Of a DNA stretch of 64,000 nucleotides, positions 24,701 through 36,222 are shown in pieces. Made by a program: the position numbers and the translations under genes. Origin of the DNA: Haematobia irritans (taxonomy: Eukaryota > Arthropoda > Insecta > Diptera > Muscidae); contig NC_134401.1 in the NCBI RefSeq assembly GCF_050003625.1, forward strand, positions 63,023,242-63,087,241, read 5' to 3'. Position 1 is the stretch's first letter; each line of letters opens with the position of its first letter. The notes below the pieces were generated by a model. It ran no database searches. It was not told the origin of the DNA and worked only from the letters and a program-made list of their open reading frames with translations.

Positions 24701-25158
24701 TTTTGGTTTGTGTTCGGTGCTAATATTAACATATAACAAATAACACCAAAAGATTGGTGTTTCTTCTTTCTATAAGGAATTTTTGTGAAATATATTTCTA
24801 TAAGAAAGAAATTTCCTATATATAAAACAAGTAAGTAAAGTAGAAAGTCGGGCGGGGCCGACTATATCATACCCTAAACCACCATTACAGAATTAGTAAT
24901 CATAAGCATTTGTGGGGTAACATATAGGTCTGGGAGATAAACCGCAGTTGCATATTTAAGAAAATTAAGGGGTACATGTCTATAGGTGCTTTGTGTCAAT
25001 CTGACTATAGCTCATAGTCAATGTTGCCAGGGATAATGTTCGGTTTACCCTACAAGGACAAAAAAAGTTCCCTACTTTCCCATACATTCACAAACAATTT
25101 TCCCTACTATATTTTTCGTTAAATTTAAAAAAAAATTTACAAAACAAAAATGGTTCTA

Positions 25159-28100
25159 CACAGAAAAAAAAGTGTCTCGTAAAATTAAGAAGATTTTTAC
25201 AATAATTTATTACAAGAATTTTCCAGAATTTTAGTTCATTTTTCGTATCTTGAACGAAAATTAACTACTCGAAAGGAAATTTTACAAATTCTAAGTAGCA
25301 ATCGTTTAGTTCATGGCCTACAAAATACGATGGAAATTTCCTTAAAAAATTTCTTAACTAGTAGTTAAAAATTCGTTTGTCATGCTATAAAACTACTTGT
25401 GAAATGTAAAGTATTTTCTAAATAATAAGTGCAATTTACTATAAGATTTTTTTGTATGAGAAAATATTTTTTTACGAAAAATGAACTTGAAAGTGGATAG
25501 CAATTTCTTACTGACTATTCCTATAGTTAATAATTGTTGGTAAAAAATTACACAATGAAATGTGTTTAGTTCACATGTAATTAAATTTATAGACATTTTC
25601 GTCAAAAATGGTAGATAACATTTCATGAAAATTTTGCAAATTTTAAGTTAAACGTTTCATCGCTCATAAACTGGTGTGCCTTTACGAATATTATTCTTAG
25701 AGTAAATTGTCAGCAGATGCGATGAACTAATGCATAGTACAGAGATCTTCCTCGTCAAAGTGGAATATGTTTAATGTAAAGATGATGTTACTTGAATTTT
25801 TTTTTTGAGAGTGAGAGCATGCAATGCAATAATGAGAAATGGTAGCGAGTGATGGGGATGTTGTGTATATCTGAGCATGGGGTTGTTTTTGTTCTTTCAG
25901 TGGTTTGTGTGTGTGTTTATTATTGGCGAATGGTTTATTTGTCTGGATGAGGTGTTGTTTTCAATGAAGGCACATGTGTTTTTGTTGTTGTAGGAATGTT
26001 TTGGTTTTGCTTGGTTTTGTTTGGCATGCTTCAGTTATATAGTTGGCGTTGGCGTGGGCTGTTGCATCTTTTTAGACGGTATGTAACAAGGGAATACAAA
26101 GGTATGGAATATTTTGGTTTTTTTAGACATATATTGGTGTTTGTTTATTAAAACTTTGAAATGAAAGTTATTAATATTTTAGCGATGAGATGTACGATGG
26201 CGAAGTGATGATCGGTAGCTTAGAAAAAAAGTTATTAAGAATGTTCAATATTTAGGAAAAAATGCTGAAATGGAAAGTATATTGAAATTGTGTTATCTAA
26301 TTTAATTTTTATTATTCAATGTAAAAAATAAATATTCAATTTCAGAGTAATTCCAGATGAATTTGGAAAATTGTTTGTTACACCTCAGCGTATAGTTTAA
26401 TGATAAATAGGTAAGAGTTCTTTTTCAATGTGGTTTTCTTTTAAAAAATAATATTCTTTATGTATATTATTATTTGCTAATTATTATTATTATTTTTTTT
26501 AACAAGTTTCTTTGTTGTAAAAAATATCTAAGTTAAGAGCAACCCAAGATGGATTCGGGCAAATTTTTATATTTCTCCTCAGCGTATAATTTAATAGAGA
26601 AATGGTAAGTTTTCTTTTAAAAATTGGCTTTCTTTTCACTATAATATTTAAATTTTTATGACCTTTTTATTATCAAAATTACATGTTTTTAATACCTTAT
26701 TTTAAAATTACAATAATCAAATATTTTTGGAAAATTTTTGTTTCACCTCATCATATACACAGTTTAATCATAAATTGGTAAGTATTCTTTTTAAATTGCG
26801 GTTTTCTTTTAAAAACGATATTTTTATTTATATCATTATTTGCTAATTATTATTATTATTTTTTTGAAACTAGTTTAATGTTTTTCTTTGTTGTAAAAAA
26901 ATATTTAATTTCAGAGCAACCCCAAGATGGATTCGGGCATATTTTTATATTCCTCCTCAGCGTATAATTTAATAGAGAAGTTGTAAGTTTTCTTTTAAAA
27001 ATTGGCTTTCTTTTCACTAGAATATTTAAATTTTTATGACCTTTTTATTATCAAAATTACATGTTTTTAGTACCTTATTTTAGTATTACAATAATCAAAT
27101 ATTTTTGGAAACAAATTTAATATTTTTATTGTAAAAAACAAATATTTAATTTCAGAATAACAATTTGGAAACATTTTTATGAATTGGTAAGCTTTCTTTA
27201 ACATTTTTTTAACCAGAATATTTAGTTTTTTTTATGCATATTATTTCTTTAATTAGATTTTTTGGAAACCATTTTAATGTTTTCTATTTAATGTAAAAAA
27301 TAAATATTTAATTTCAGAGTATCCCCAAATGAATTTCGATAACTTTTTAACCGCAGCGTACAATTTAATAGAGAATTGGTAAGTTTTATATTAAAACTTT
27401 GGCTTTCTTTTGACAAGAATATTTATTGTATTATGTCCTTCACATCGATAACAACACAGTTTTATGAGTTAATATATTACTTAATTCATTATTTCTCTAA
27501 TTGTTTCAGGTACAAACTTTATGAGGTACGTTTATCTAAGAAAAGTTGAATTCCTTACATCATTTAATAAAATGCCCCCAAATATGGTAAGTTACAAGCT
27601 AATTTAAAGAGATTAAAAATTATATTTTATTACATGTTAATTTTTAACAATTTTCATTATTCCTTCCATTTTTTTCAGCAAGATATGTGAATATACTAAC
27701 GATGAATAAAAAACTAAAGAAAAGTCAAAATGTCCAAATAGCGAGTTAAAATAAACTACTTTCTTGTTCCACGTGGTCATAATTTTTATTCACAAAAACA
27801 TTGTATTAAGAACTCTCATCATAAGTTTTTATAATAAAGTACTTTTGCTTAAAGAAAGTTGAATTTTAATGTATGAAAATTTTGATAATAGTAAAACGGG
27901 TTGTTGTTCCTTTAATTATTTAATTTCTCTGTACTGTGGAATGATTGATTTAAAAATAGTTTAGTCGTTGACATTTTAAGGAGACTGTTAACCACTTTTT
28001 ATTATCGGGTTTCCCAAAAAATAAGCAGGTAAACCAAAATAATACTGACTTTTTAACTTGGTAGGGGTATATAAATCTTATGGTGTTGTAAAAATGAACT

Positions 28101-28244
28101 AAAATACAATGTTATAGATTAACTAAAATTTAAGAGAATTATAAACTAGACAAGTTGAAAAAAATCTTAAGGGCTACATCATGGTCAATATTACTACAGT
28201 TTAGTTCATTTTGCAATGGAAAAGGGTTCACTGTTTTTTCAGTG
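25159..28244. mobile_element. 3.1-kb TA-flanked element carrying an exon array
   Basis: The terminal inverted repeats are CACAGAAAAAAAAGTG on the left and, read inward from the right, CACTGAAAAAACAGTG. TA lies on both sides (25157-25158 and 28245-28246). Ends resemble those of M1 and TT, so a shared mobilising enzyme is plausible. No transposase is seen. The left third has a G/T-rich plus strand at about 25860-26100. The right half is the exon-like array at 26346-27850. Confidence 0.6.
26346..27850 (+). other. array of duplicated exon-like units with splice sites
   Basis: Units of 61-68 bp sit between an acceptor-like TTTAATTTCAG and a donor-like GGTAAGT: 26346-26410, 26538-26604 (acceptor altered), 26915-26982, 27318-27378. 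There are degenerate relatives near 26728-26777 and 27156-27186. Three units have an ATG frame open through the unit, reading M-D/N-x4-FL, then AYNLIE and a Lys, Asn or Leu/Trp end. The last unit could splice (intron 27379-27509) to GTACAAACTTTATGAG at 27510 in frame, continuing to a stop near 27553. A further acceptor TTTTTTTCAG at 27678 is followed by AATAAA motifs near 27706 and 27833. I do not recognise the peptide, and it may be non-coding. Confidence 0.4.
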
Positions 28245-28347
28245 TAAGTACTTTATTATCTTAAAACATGAATATGCAACGTATATAAGAATATAAATTT
28301 GTTGCCACAGTTGGTAGAATTCTACCCAAATTAGTAATCTTTTTTGT

Positions 28348-28602
28348 TAAATTTCTATAAAAATAAAATTTTGGAAAAAGTTTCTATAAACAAATTTTTG
28401 TGAGAAATTTTTCTATAGAAATAAAATTTTGACAATAAATTCTATAGAAATAAAATTTTGAGAAAAAATTCCACAGAAATAAAATTTTGCGAAAATTTTT
28501 TATAGAAATAAAAATTTGAAAAAAATTTCTATAGAAACACAATTTTGACAAAATGTTCTATAGAAATAAAATGTTGACAAAATTTTCTACAGGAATAAAG
28601 TT
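28348..28602 (+). repeat. 29-bp minisatellite, second array
   Basis: Eight or nine imperfect copies of CTATAGAAATAAAATTTTG plus a short variable linker. Same unit as 9296-9470. The copies vary more in linker length here. Confidence 0.85.
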
Positions 28603-30019
28603 TACCACACATGGTTAAAGATCAAGCCTTGTCGGCTTCTAATTTCCTCCTCTAGAGCCACCAAAATGTAAAAATTATTACACATTGTGTTGAGTGACAA
28701 TGTCCTACATTGTGGCCCTACGTCCCTACAAGACGCTAAATATTAGAAAAACCCTACATATAGGGAATTTCCCCTACTTCTAGCAACACTGGCTGTGTTG
28801 ATATTGCACCTACGGAGTTAGTATGCCACTAATATTGAGCCCATTATTAAAAAAGAGAAAATCGTTAAATTAGTGTGGGTAATAAGTACAAATTTGTAAA
28901 AATCGAGCAATATTCTTATGTAAGAGCTACAAGTACGTATAAGTACGATCGGCTAGTACATCAAAATTTGAAATTTGAGTAACATTGTTTAAATAATAAG
29001 AGTACTATGGCCAAATTTGGGAAAATCGAGCGATACATATATATGGAAGCTATATCTAAATCTGAACCAATTTGCATAATATTTTGCGGGTTTGATTAAT
29101 ACCACAAAAGGTTACCTTGTGCAAGATTTGAGTAAGATCAGTTAAGAAATGAGGCCTGTATGGTCAAACATAAAGTTATTAGGAGCGAATTTTTCAAAAT
29201 CGGGCGATACATATATGGGAGCTATATCTACATCTGAACCGATTTCGATGAAATTTTGCACATATAGTTAGTACTATAGAGGACTGAATGTAGCCAACTT
29301 TTAGTAAGATCGGTTAATAAATAAGGGTTCTATGGCCAAATTTAGAAAAATCGGGCGGTACATATATATAGGAGCTATAGCTAAATATGAACCGATTTCG
29401 ATGATTTTTTGCACATATAGTTAGTGCTATAGAAGATTATATTTAGCCAACTTTGAATAAGATCGGTTGATAAATAAAGGTTTTGTGGCCAAATTTGGGA
29501 AAATCGGGCGATACATATATATGAGAGCTATCTCTAAATCTGAACCGATTTGAATGAAATTTTGCGGACTTGAAGGGCGATGGAAAAGATTACCTTTTGG
29601 CAAATTTGGTGACGATCCGTTTGAAAAAACGCGCAACGTGACCCTATTTGTCGAAATCGGGCGATACATATATATGGGAGCTATATCTAAATTTGATCCG
29701 ATTTCTTCCAAATTCAATAGCGTTCGTCCTTGTGCCCAAGAAACTCACTGTACCAAATTTCATCAAAATCGGGTAATAATTGCGACCGGAATCCAGTGAA
29801 CAACAAATACATGGACAGACGGACGGACACCAAGCGCTAGATCGACTCAGGAGGTGATTCTGAGTCGATCGGTATATATTTTATGGGGTCTAAAATCAAT
29901 ATTTCTGGTAGGCACATTTTTTGGCCGATCAAACTTATTATACCCTGACCACTATGTGGTTTAGGGTATAAATATATCTTTAGATGAAACTTTTTTCTTA
30001 TATGCAAACAAATTTCCGG

Positions 30020-30400
30020 ATTTTCTGACTTTCTTATATCTTATACCAACTGTACTGAGGAAACTTAATATTAATTTAAAGACGATCAGTTAGGACGGTT
30101 TGGTCATATGTAAAGCAATCCAGTTTTAAATTTAATGACTATGTAATCAAATATAGAATATATCTATCTTATTTACGGTATTTTTGCGATAAAAAACTTT
30201 TGACCAATTGGTCCAATAAATGTCAATGTAAAAATCCAAATTACAACAGAAACTTCAAAGACGAAAATGTTTTCATAATTTCAAAAAAAAACTTTGGTGC
30301 AAAGATATTTTGATCATTAAAATAAATCTTATTCTATATTTGAAGTTTTTTATCTTTAAACCAAATATTCAGTATATCAGTTAGTGTAAAAATTATTGCC
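30020..30400 (-). repeat. M2 MITE fragment
   Basis: AATCCAAATTACAACAGAAA, then an AACTTTGGTGCAAAGAT block and a TTTTTTATCTTTAAACC block match the M2 interior seen at 54668-55250 in reverse. Neither terminus is present. Confidence 0.6.
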
Positions 30401-30534
30401 CACAGTCAAAACTATTAATAGCTTATCGAATGTATTTATATGGTATATTAGGCTTAGAATTTCTTTAATATTTTTTTTAATATGGTTATATTTCTTTAAA
30501 TAAAATATGTGGATTTTTGGACATACGACGACTA

Positions 30535-31183
30535 CACCGAAAAAAAGCATGGCCGGTTCCAAAGATTTTGTCTTTACTTTAAAAAATTTGGTATTGATTA
30601 AGAGCCAAAGAAGCGGAGAATACATGTAAGGATAATTTTAAGACACAATTCTCTTTTAAATTTGGGTTTTGTGTACTTGCTTCTAGGAAGCAAATTTTAA
30701 TTTTTCGCTTACTCAGCTTTGTTTCTTCATATGCTATCAAAGTCCTTTAAAAACGAGTTTATTTTCTTTATTTTCCAAATTCAGACTCGACTTCCAGTAG
30801 AAATTATGCTATATTTCAAGTAAAACCCTTTAAAATAAAGTTTTGAAAAATGTGTCCTATATTTAAACGATTTTTTGCTTTGTAGTCTAGATGCAAGAAG
30901 TCAACTAATTTAAAGACAATTTCATGAAATTTAGAGAATTTTTCTGAGTTATTAAAGTCAAGTTGACCTCAGCCCAAACATTTTTTCTTTCATGTTATGA
31001 TACCCATTTTAAAGTCAAATCACTTAATTATTGGAAAATACGACTTCATTGAAAATTTTATCGACTTTTGGACAAGGAAAAAAACTTTATATTAAAGAAA
31101 TGCGTCTTCTATGCTAAGCAAAATGTGCATTCGTATTTTAAAGACATGAAATCTTTGACCTCACGACAATATATTTTTCAGTG
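30535..31183 (-). mobile_element. M1 MITE, complete
   Basis: CACCGAAAAAAAGCATGGCC at the left, ACAATATATTTTTCAGTG at the right, TA on both sides. 649 bp, opposite orientation to 18393-19051. No coding potential. Confidence 0.87.
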
Positions 31184-31493
31184 TAAAGTTCTAAATAACC
31201 ATTTTAACAAGTATAAACAGCAATAAGTTCGGCCAGGGCGAATCTTATATACCCACCACCATGAATCAAATATAACAGTTACCTTCGAAACTTCGTCGTA
31301 TCGTGCTACTTGATATATATTATAGCGGGTTATTTGATAATGTATAGAATGATAATATATAGAAATGATTAAATAACGTCTTGATATGGAATCTAAAATC
31401 TATAGATTTGGAAATTTTACTTTCAGTTTCAAGCAACTTTCATGATCAGTGCACCTTTTATACCCTCAAGAAGTGAAATCGGTCTATATGGAC

Positions 31494-32056
31494 TAGAGGT
31501 GTGCACGTGACACGAAATTGTCGTGACTCACGAAAATTTTCGTGATTCGTGCGTGAGTCGTGAGTCACGCTCATGACAACAGCGTGAGTGTGCGTGAGCG
31601 TGATTAACAAACCAAAATGTCGTGCGTGAGCGTGATTCACGAAAATAATATCTTCGTGAGTGTGCGTGAGTAACGAATTACATTCACGAAAATATTGCTG
31701 CTCACCAACATAAAACGCTTAAAAGTTAAATTCAATTACAATTCTAGTGACACTTGGGATGTTAAGAGTTTAATAGCAGTCTCGATTTTAATATTGCTCA
31801 TGTTTTCAGACACTTCGGTGAGGTAAATTAATCATAAAATTATTCGTGAGTCACGATATTTTTCGTGATTCACGGTATTTTTCGTGAGTCACGACGTTTT
31901 CGTGCGTGAGTGTGCCTGAGTACAAATTTTCTTTTCGTGAGTGTGCGTGAGCGTGAGTCCTACCAAAAATATCGTGCGTGAGTGTGCGTGAGTATGATTT
32001 TTCAGTCGTGAGTGTGCGTGAGCGTGAGTAAACTATTACTCACGTGCACACCTCTA
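31494..32056. mobile_element. hAT MITE built from CGTGAG repeats
   Basis: Terminal inverted repeats TAGAGGTGTGCACGTGA with a perfect 8-bp duplication ATATGGAC at 31486-31493 and 32057-32064; both are hallmarks of the hAT superfamily. The interior is almost all variants of CGTGAGTGTGCGTGAGTG in both orientations, around a unique middle of about 150 bp. No transposase. A second copy is at 48084-48601. Confidence 0.9.
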
Positions 32057-32682
32057 ATATGGACCCTTACCAAATGGAGCGATAAAAACTAAATCCGTTA
32101 AAATTTCAGGCAAATCGGATAAAAAGTACGGTTTATATAAGCCCAAGGAGTTAAATCGGGAAATCAGTCTATGCCAAAAATATGCACCGATACTCGCCAA
32201 ATTCACCACACTTAGTTGTGGTTCCGAAAAACCTACAGAATTTAGACCCCAAATCGGAGGCCGAGTTTATAAGGGAGGATATATAAAAATCTATACCGCT
32301 ACACAATTTATTCGGAACATCTATTTATGTTATGGTCCTCAAAAACCTCTAGATGTCAAATTTAAAGCAAATTGAATAAAAACTACGGTTCTAGAAACTC
32401 GAGAAGTAAAATCGGGAGATGGGGCTATATGGGGGCTATAGCAAACCATAGACCGATACACACCATATTCGGCACACCTATTTGTGGTCCTACCATACCT
32501 TTAGATTTCTAATTTCAGGAAAATCGGATTGAAAATACGGTTTCTAGAAGCCCAAGAAGTAAAATCAGGAGATTGGACTATATGGGGCTATATCAAAACA
32601 TGAAGCGATACACCTATTTTTGGTCCTAAAATACCTACAGATTTCCAATTTCAGGAAAACCGGTTTGAAAATACGGTTTCTA

Positions 32683-34245
32683 CACTGTTAGAAAAATATG
32701 TTTTTCATATGTTCCGATATAAACAAAATGTGTTTCGGGCACAATTTTTAAACACAATATATTAAGTAATGTAATGTTCCTAAACTAACACTAAATGTTT
32801 GGGACACATATGTTAATATGTTAGAATATATTATGTTTGGGGCATGAATGTTTCATAAAAATAATATGTGTGAATGTAAACATATATAAATTTACAAATT
32901 TGGAGTAAACATATATATGTTGTGATATATTATTCAGAGAGCGACAGAGAGAGAATATAGAGAAAGAAATAGAGATGGAAACCAGGAGGGTTGACGAAAG
33001 ATATCAACATATCAAAAGAGAGCAATTTCTGTGAATCTGTTTGTATATTGTTTCGGCAAACTGTTTTATAATAAGGCCAAAATTTTGATATGCTTAAGTC
33101 TAAATATTATTTAATTTGAATACTCATGTAAAGAGAATAGACATTCGGAAGCGGGCATTAAGTTCGAGTTTTGCTAAAAAATTGAAAAAGTTTATTCTTT
33201 CTTTAAACTGAATTGTTAAAGAAAAGTAAAAGGCAAAACAGGGTCATTTTAGAACGATAATGCCAACTTAATACCGGCCTTAAGGGTAAAAATGAACTTA
33301 AGTAAAAATACGATAAGTTTTAAATGCATTTAAAATGATGTTAAATGCTAGTAAAAAACTGTTCACGCCTAACTAAATTTATGTGTATATTATAAAATTA
33401 GTTATGTATGTTTATACTCGACTTCACGTTCTTCTTTTGTTAGAGTTTTTGAATTGCTTCCAAAATTTCAAGCTTTCATACCAAAAACAGTTTTTTGTTA
33501 CAAAATTATTATTTTTGCAATAAAAAAAAATAATATTTTATCCAAAAGCTCAGTCCATTTCGTTTATATCAAGCACTATTCTTTTCTGACTGTAAATATT
33601 TAATAACACACATTTCGAAGTTTCATTGTAAAATTAATAATATAAAAATATAAATACAAAAATTATAAAAAAAAAATTGTTTTCGGTCGGAGTAGGGATT
33701 GAACCCAGGACCCTTTGCATGCAAGACGGACATGCTAACCACTGCTCCACGTGGCCAACAAATATATGTTTCTGTTGAATAATGTTTTGTTTGCATCGGC
33801 TTGTGGGCGCTGCAAACTATGCTATATAAATGTAACTTATAACGATAATTGTTTATTGGTAACTATAACAGCTACGTAGCCCAGTGGTAGTGTGTTGGCT
33901 TACAAATTGCATGGTTCCCGGTTCGATTCTCAGTCCAGGCGAAAGGTAAAATTTAAAAAAATTACAAAATTGAATAATTTCTTCAACATTATTTGTATTA
34001 CAGAAAAAGTTGCCAAGAACTAAAAAATTTCGTGGAAGTGAAAATTATGTGAAGGAATGTGCACAATCTTTTTTGGGGAAAATTCTTCCACGCGTATAAT
34101 ATTTTTGGGCTCAAAATGCTTCCAAACATATAATATGTTCACATAAAACAAACACATTAATGTTTCGGCAGTAACCAATAATATATGTGCTTCCTGCAAA
34201 ATATGTTTGGAACATATGTTAGATAAGCGATTTTTTCTGAGGGTG
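32683..34245 (+). mobile_element. TT element, 1.6 kb, clean copy
   Basis: Ends CACTGTTAGAAAAATATG and, read inward from the right, CACCCTCAGAAAAAATCGC, with TA on both sides. The host reads GGTTTC-TA...TA-GAAGCCC, and the uninserted form GGTTTCTAGAAGCCC lies at 32546-32560. The outer arms contain AAACATAT palindromes and a GA-rich tract at about 32935-32975. Two divergent tRNA-like modules lie at 33684-33758 and 33870-33945. No transposase. Confidence 0.87.
33684..33945. other. pair of divergent tRNA-like modules in TT
   Basis: Module 1, minus strand at 33684-33758, has an A-box-like TGGAGCAGTGG and a B box GGTTCAATCCC, and runs into T-rich DNA. It closely resembles the SINE head. Module 2, plus strand at 33870-33945, has A box TAGCCCAGTGG and B box GGTTCGATTCT. 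The 5' ends face each other across about 110 bp containing TATATAAATG. Neither folds convincingly as a full tRNA cloverleaf, so these are pol III promoter-like relics rather than tRNA genes. The pair recurs in the TT copies near 6.7, 15.9, 42.4, 45.3 and 56.4 kb. Confidence 0.65.
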
Positions 34246-34592
34246 TAGAAGCCCAAGAAGTAAAATTGGGAGACCGGTCCTTATGAGGACTATATCAAAA
34301 CATGGACCGATATGCACCATACTTACTTATGGTCCTAAAATACTTCAAGATTTCCAATTTCATTTCCAATCGGCTAGAAAATACGGTTTCTAGAAGCCCA
34401 AGACCCCAAATCGGGGGGTCGGTTTATATGGGGGATATACCAAAAGCGTGAACCGATATTGTCCATCTTCAAACTTGGAGACAAAAAACGAGTTTGTGCA
34501 AAAATTAAGCTCGATTGCTGTATTATTGAAGGCTGCAGCGTGATTACAACAGACAGAGAGGCGGTCAAGAATATATATCTTCTATCTATATA

Positions 34593-35898
34593 AAGGGTGA
34601 TTTGTTAAGAGCTTGATAACTTTTTTTTTAAAAAAAACGCATAAAATTTGCAAAATCTCATCGGTTCTTTATTTGAAACGTTAGATTGGTCCATGACATT
34701 TACTTTTTGAAGATAATTTCATTTAAATGTTGACCGCGGCTGCGTCTTAGGTGGTCCATTCGGAAAGTCCAATTTTGGGCAACTTTTTCGAGCATTTCGG
34801 CCGGAATAGCCCGAATTTCTTCGGAAATGTTGTCTTCCAAAGCTGGAATAGATGCTGGCTTATTTCTGTAGACTTTAGACTTGACGTAGCCCCACAAAAA
34901 ATAGTCTAAAGGCGTCAAATCGCATGATCTTGGTGGCCAACTTACCGGTCCATTTCTTGAGATGAATTGTTCTCCGAAGTTTTCCCTCAAAATGGCCATA
35001 GAATCGCGAGCTGTGTGGCATGTAGCGCCATCTTGTTGAAACCACATGTCAACCAAGTTCAGTTCTTCCATTTTTGGCAACAAAAAGTTTGTTAGCATCG
35101 AACGATAGCGATCGCCATTCACCGTAACGTTGCGTCCAACAGCATCTTTGAAAAAATACGGTCCAATGATTCCACCAGCGTACAAACCACACCAAACAGT
35201 GCATTTTTCGGGATGCATGGGCAGTTCTTGAACGGCTTCTGGTTGCTCTTCACTCCAAATGCGGCAATTTTGCTTATTTACGTAGCCATTCAACCAGAAA
35301 TGAGCCTCATCGCTGAACAAAATTTGTCGATAAAAAAGCGGATTTTCTGCCAACTTTTCTAGGGCCCATTCACTGAAAATTCGACGTTGTGGCAGATCGT
35401 TCGGCTTCAGTTCTTGCACGAGCTGTATTTTATACGGTTTTACACCAAGATCTTTGCGTAAAATCTTCCATGTGGTCGAATAACACAAACCCAATTGCTG
35501 CGAACGGCGACGAATCGACATTTCACGGTCTTCAGCAACACTCTCAGAAACAGACGCAATATTCTCTTCTGTACGCACTGTACGCATTCGTGTGGTTGGT
35601 TTAATGTCCAATAAAGTAAACTGAGTGCAAAACTTGGTCACAATCGCATTAATTGTTTGCTCACTTGGTCGATTATGTAGACCATAAATCGGACGTAAAG
35701 CGCGAAACACATTTCGAACCGAACACTGATTTTGGTAATAAAATTCAATGATTTGCAAGCGTTGCTCGTTAGTAAGTCTATTCATGATGAAATGTCAAAG
35801 CATACTGAGCATCTTTCTCTTTGACACCATGTCTGAAATCCCACGTGATCTGTCAAATACTAATGCATGAAAATCCTAACCTCAAAAGAATCACCCTT
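34593..35898 (-). mobile_element. DD41D (rosa-like) transposon, apparently intact
   Basis: About 1.3 kb with ends AAGGGTGATT at both termini and TA at 34591-34592 and 35899-35900. It encodes one intact transposase on the minus strand. Beyond the first 10 bp the inverted repeats are imperfect. The copy at 42630-43557 is nearly identical where aligned, pointing to recent activity. Confidence 0.9.
34700..35785 (-). CDS. DD41D Tc1/mariner-type transposase
   Basis: Intact 361-residue protein starting MNRLTNEQRLQ. It should bind the transposon ends and cut and rejoin them at TA targets in the nucleus. Residues 1-110 form paired helix-turn-helix regions (CSVRNVFRAL, SIRRRSQQLGL). The catalytic domain shows FSDEAHFW (Asp159), WFQQDGATCH (Asp252) and LTPLDYFLWGY (Asp294). 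The 41 residues between the last two give the DD41D signature, known from the rosa group of tephritid mariners. Length is normal for the superfamily. The start is the first ATG, about 110 bp inside the right end; no stops or frameshifts are seen. It could be active and could mobilise the deleted copy at 42630-43557. Confidence 0.92.
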   Translation of the reverse strand: MNRLTNEQRLQIIEFYYQNQCSVRNVFRALRPIYGLHNRPSEQTINAIVTKFCTQFTLLDIKPTTRMRTVRTEENIASVSESVAEDREMSIRRRSQQLGLCYSTTWKILRKDLGVKPYKIQLVQELKPNDLPQRRIFSEWALEKLAENPLFYRQILFSDEAHFWLNGYVNKQNCRIWSEEQPEAVQELPMHPEKCTVWCGLYAGGIIGPYFFKDAVGRNVTVNGDRYRSMLTNFLLPKMEELNLVDMWFQQDGATCHTARDSMAILRENFGEQFISRNGPVSWPPRSCDLTPLDYFLWGYVKSKVYRNKPASIPALEDNISEEIRAIPAEMLEKVAQNWTFRMDHLRRSRGQHLNEIIFKK

Positions 35899-35900
35899 TA

Positions 35901-36222
35901 CTTGTACCGTAAATGTTTTCATGAAACTTCCAGTAATTATATTGTCAGCACCAGATGGCTTAATTTGGAGGCTGTTATTATAACCTTGTAACATGTATGG
36001 GTTAAAAAATATTTTGATTGTGGAGTTGTTCCAGACACTAACGAAAATAATAGTTCTGTGGTAGACTTAGTTCTGGAAGTTTTGCTTTGTCATTTATGTA
36101 AGCAAAGTTTTGGATCATAATTGAATGCAAGGCGCATAAAAAATACGATTGGTAATGTGTATTGCTACTTATTCTCGCAGCACGTTGTTCGTTTTTTGTG
36201 AAGAATTTTGACATTAAAGTTA
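35901..36222. other. stretch between two transposons
   Basis: About 320 bp without a match to other repeats in the window and no credible ORF. Confidence 0.45.

Larger units (their letters stand above)
25019..28791. mobile_element. possible hAT-like shell around the 3.1-kb element
   Basis: The left end CAATGTTGCCAGGGATA and the right end, read inward, CAGTGTTGCTAGAAGTAGGG resemble hAT terminal repeats and bracket foreign DNA within HP153-C. The adjacent 8-mers (25011-25018 and 28792-28799) do not match, so a target duplication is not shown. It includes the 29-bp minisatellite and the TA element. Confidence 0.4.
24827..29970 (+). mobile_element. HP153-C element split by a 3.8-kb insertion
   Basis: Starts ACAAGTAAGTAAAGTAGAAA with AGTCGG/CCGACT inverted repeat. 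It resumes after the insertion at about 28792, has GAACCGATTT landmarks at 29236, 29389, 29542 and 29695 (exactly 153 bp apart, the last with one base change), and ends with the hairpin CCACTATGTGG before GGGTATA. The long interruption is described under 25019-28791. Confidence 0.8.
31207..34590 (+). mobile_element. HP153-B element with hAT MITE and TT inserted
   Basis: Starts ACAAGTATAAACAGCAATAA with a TTCGGCC/GGGCGAA inverted repeat and the ACCCACCACCAT motif. 153-bp-type units appear at 32065-32680 and 34248-34450. The sequence then reaches the ACAGACAGAGAGGCGG run and TATATATCTTC and stops at the DD41D transposon. The expected hairpin end is not found beyond that transposon, so the right end was lost. 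Confidence 0.75.

Noticed and set aside
31458..31640. ORF rich in His and Thr across the CGTGAG repeats
   Set aside because: It is a translation of the minisatellite inside a hAT MITE; the same applies to 61197-61388.
33684..33945. Functional tRNA genes
   Set aside because: A and B boxes are present but the arms do not pair as a complete cloverleaf, and the modules move with TT elements.
35389..35604. ORF on the plus strand within the DD41D transposon
   Set aside because: Shadow frame opposite the transposase gene.
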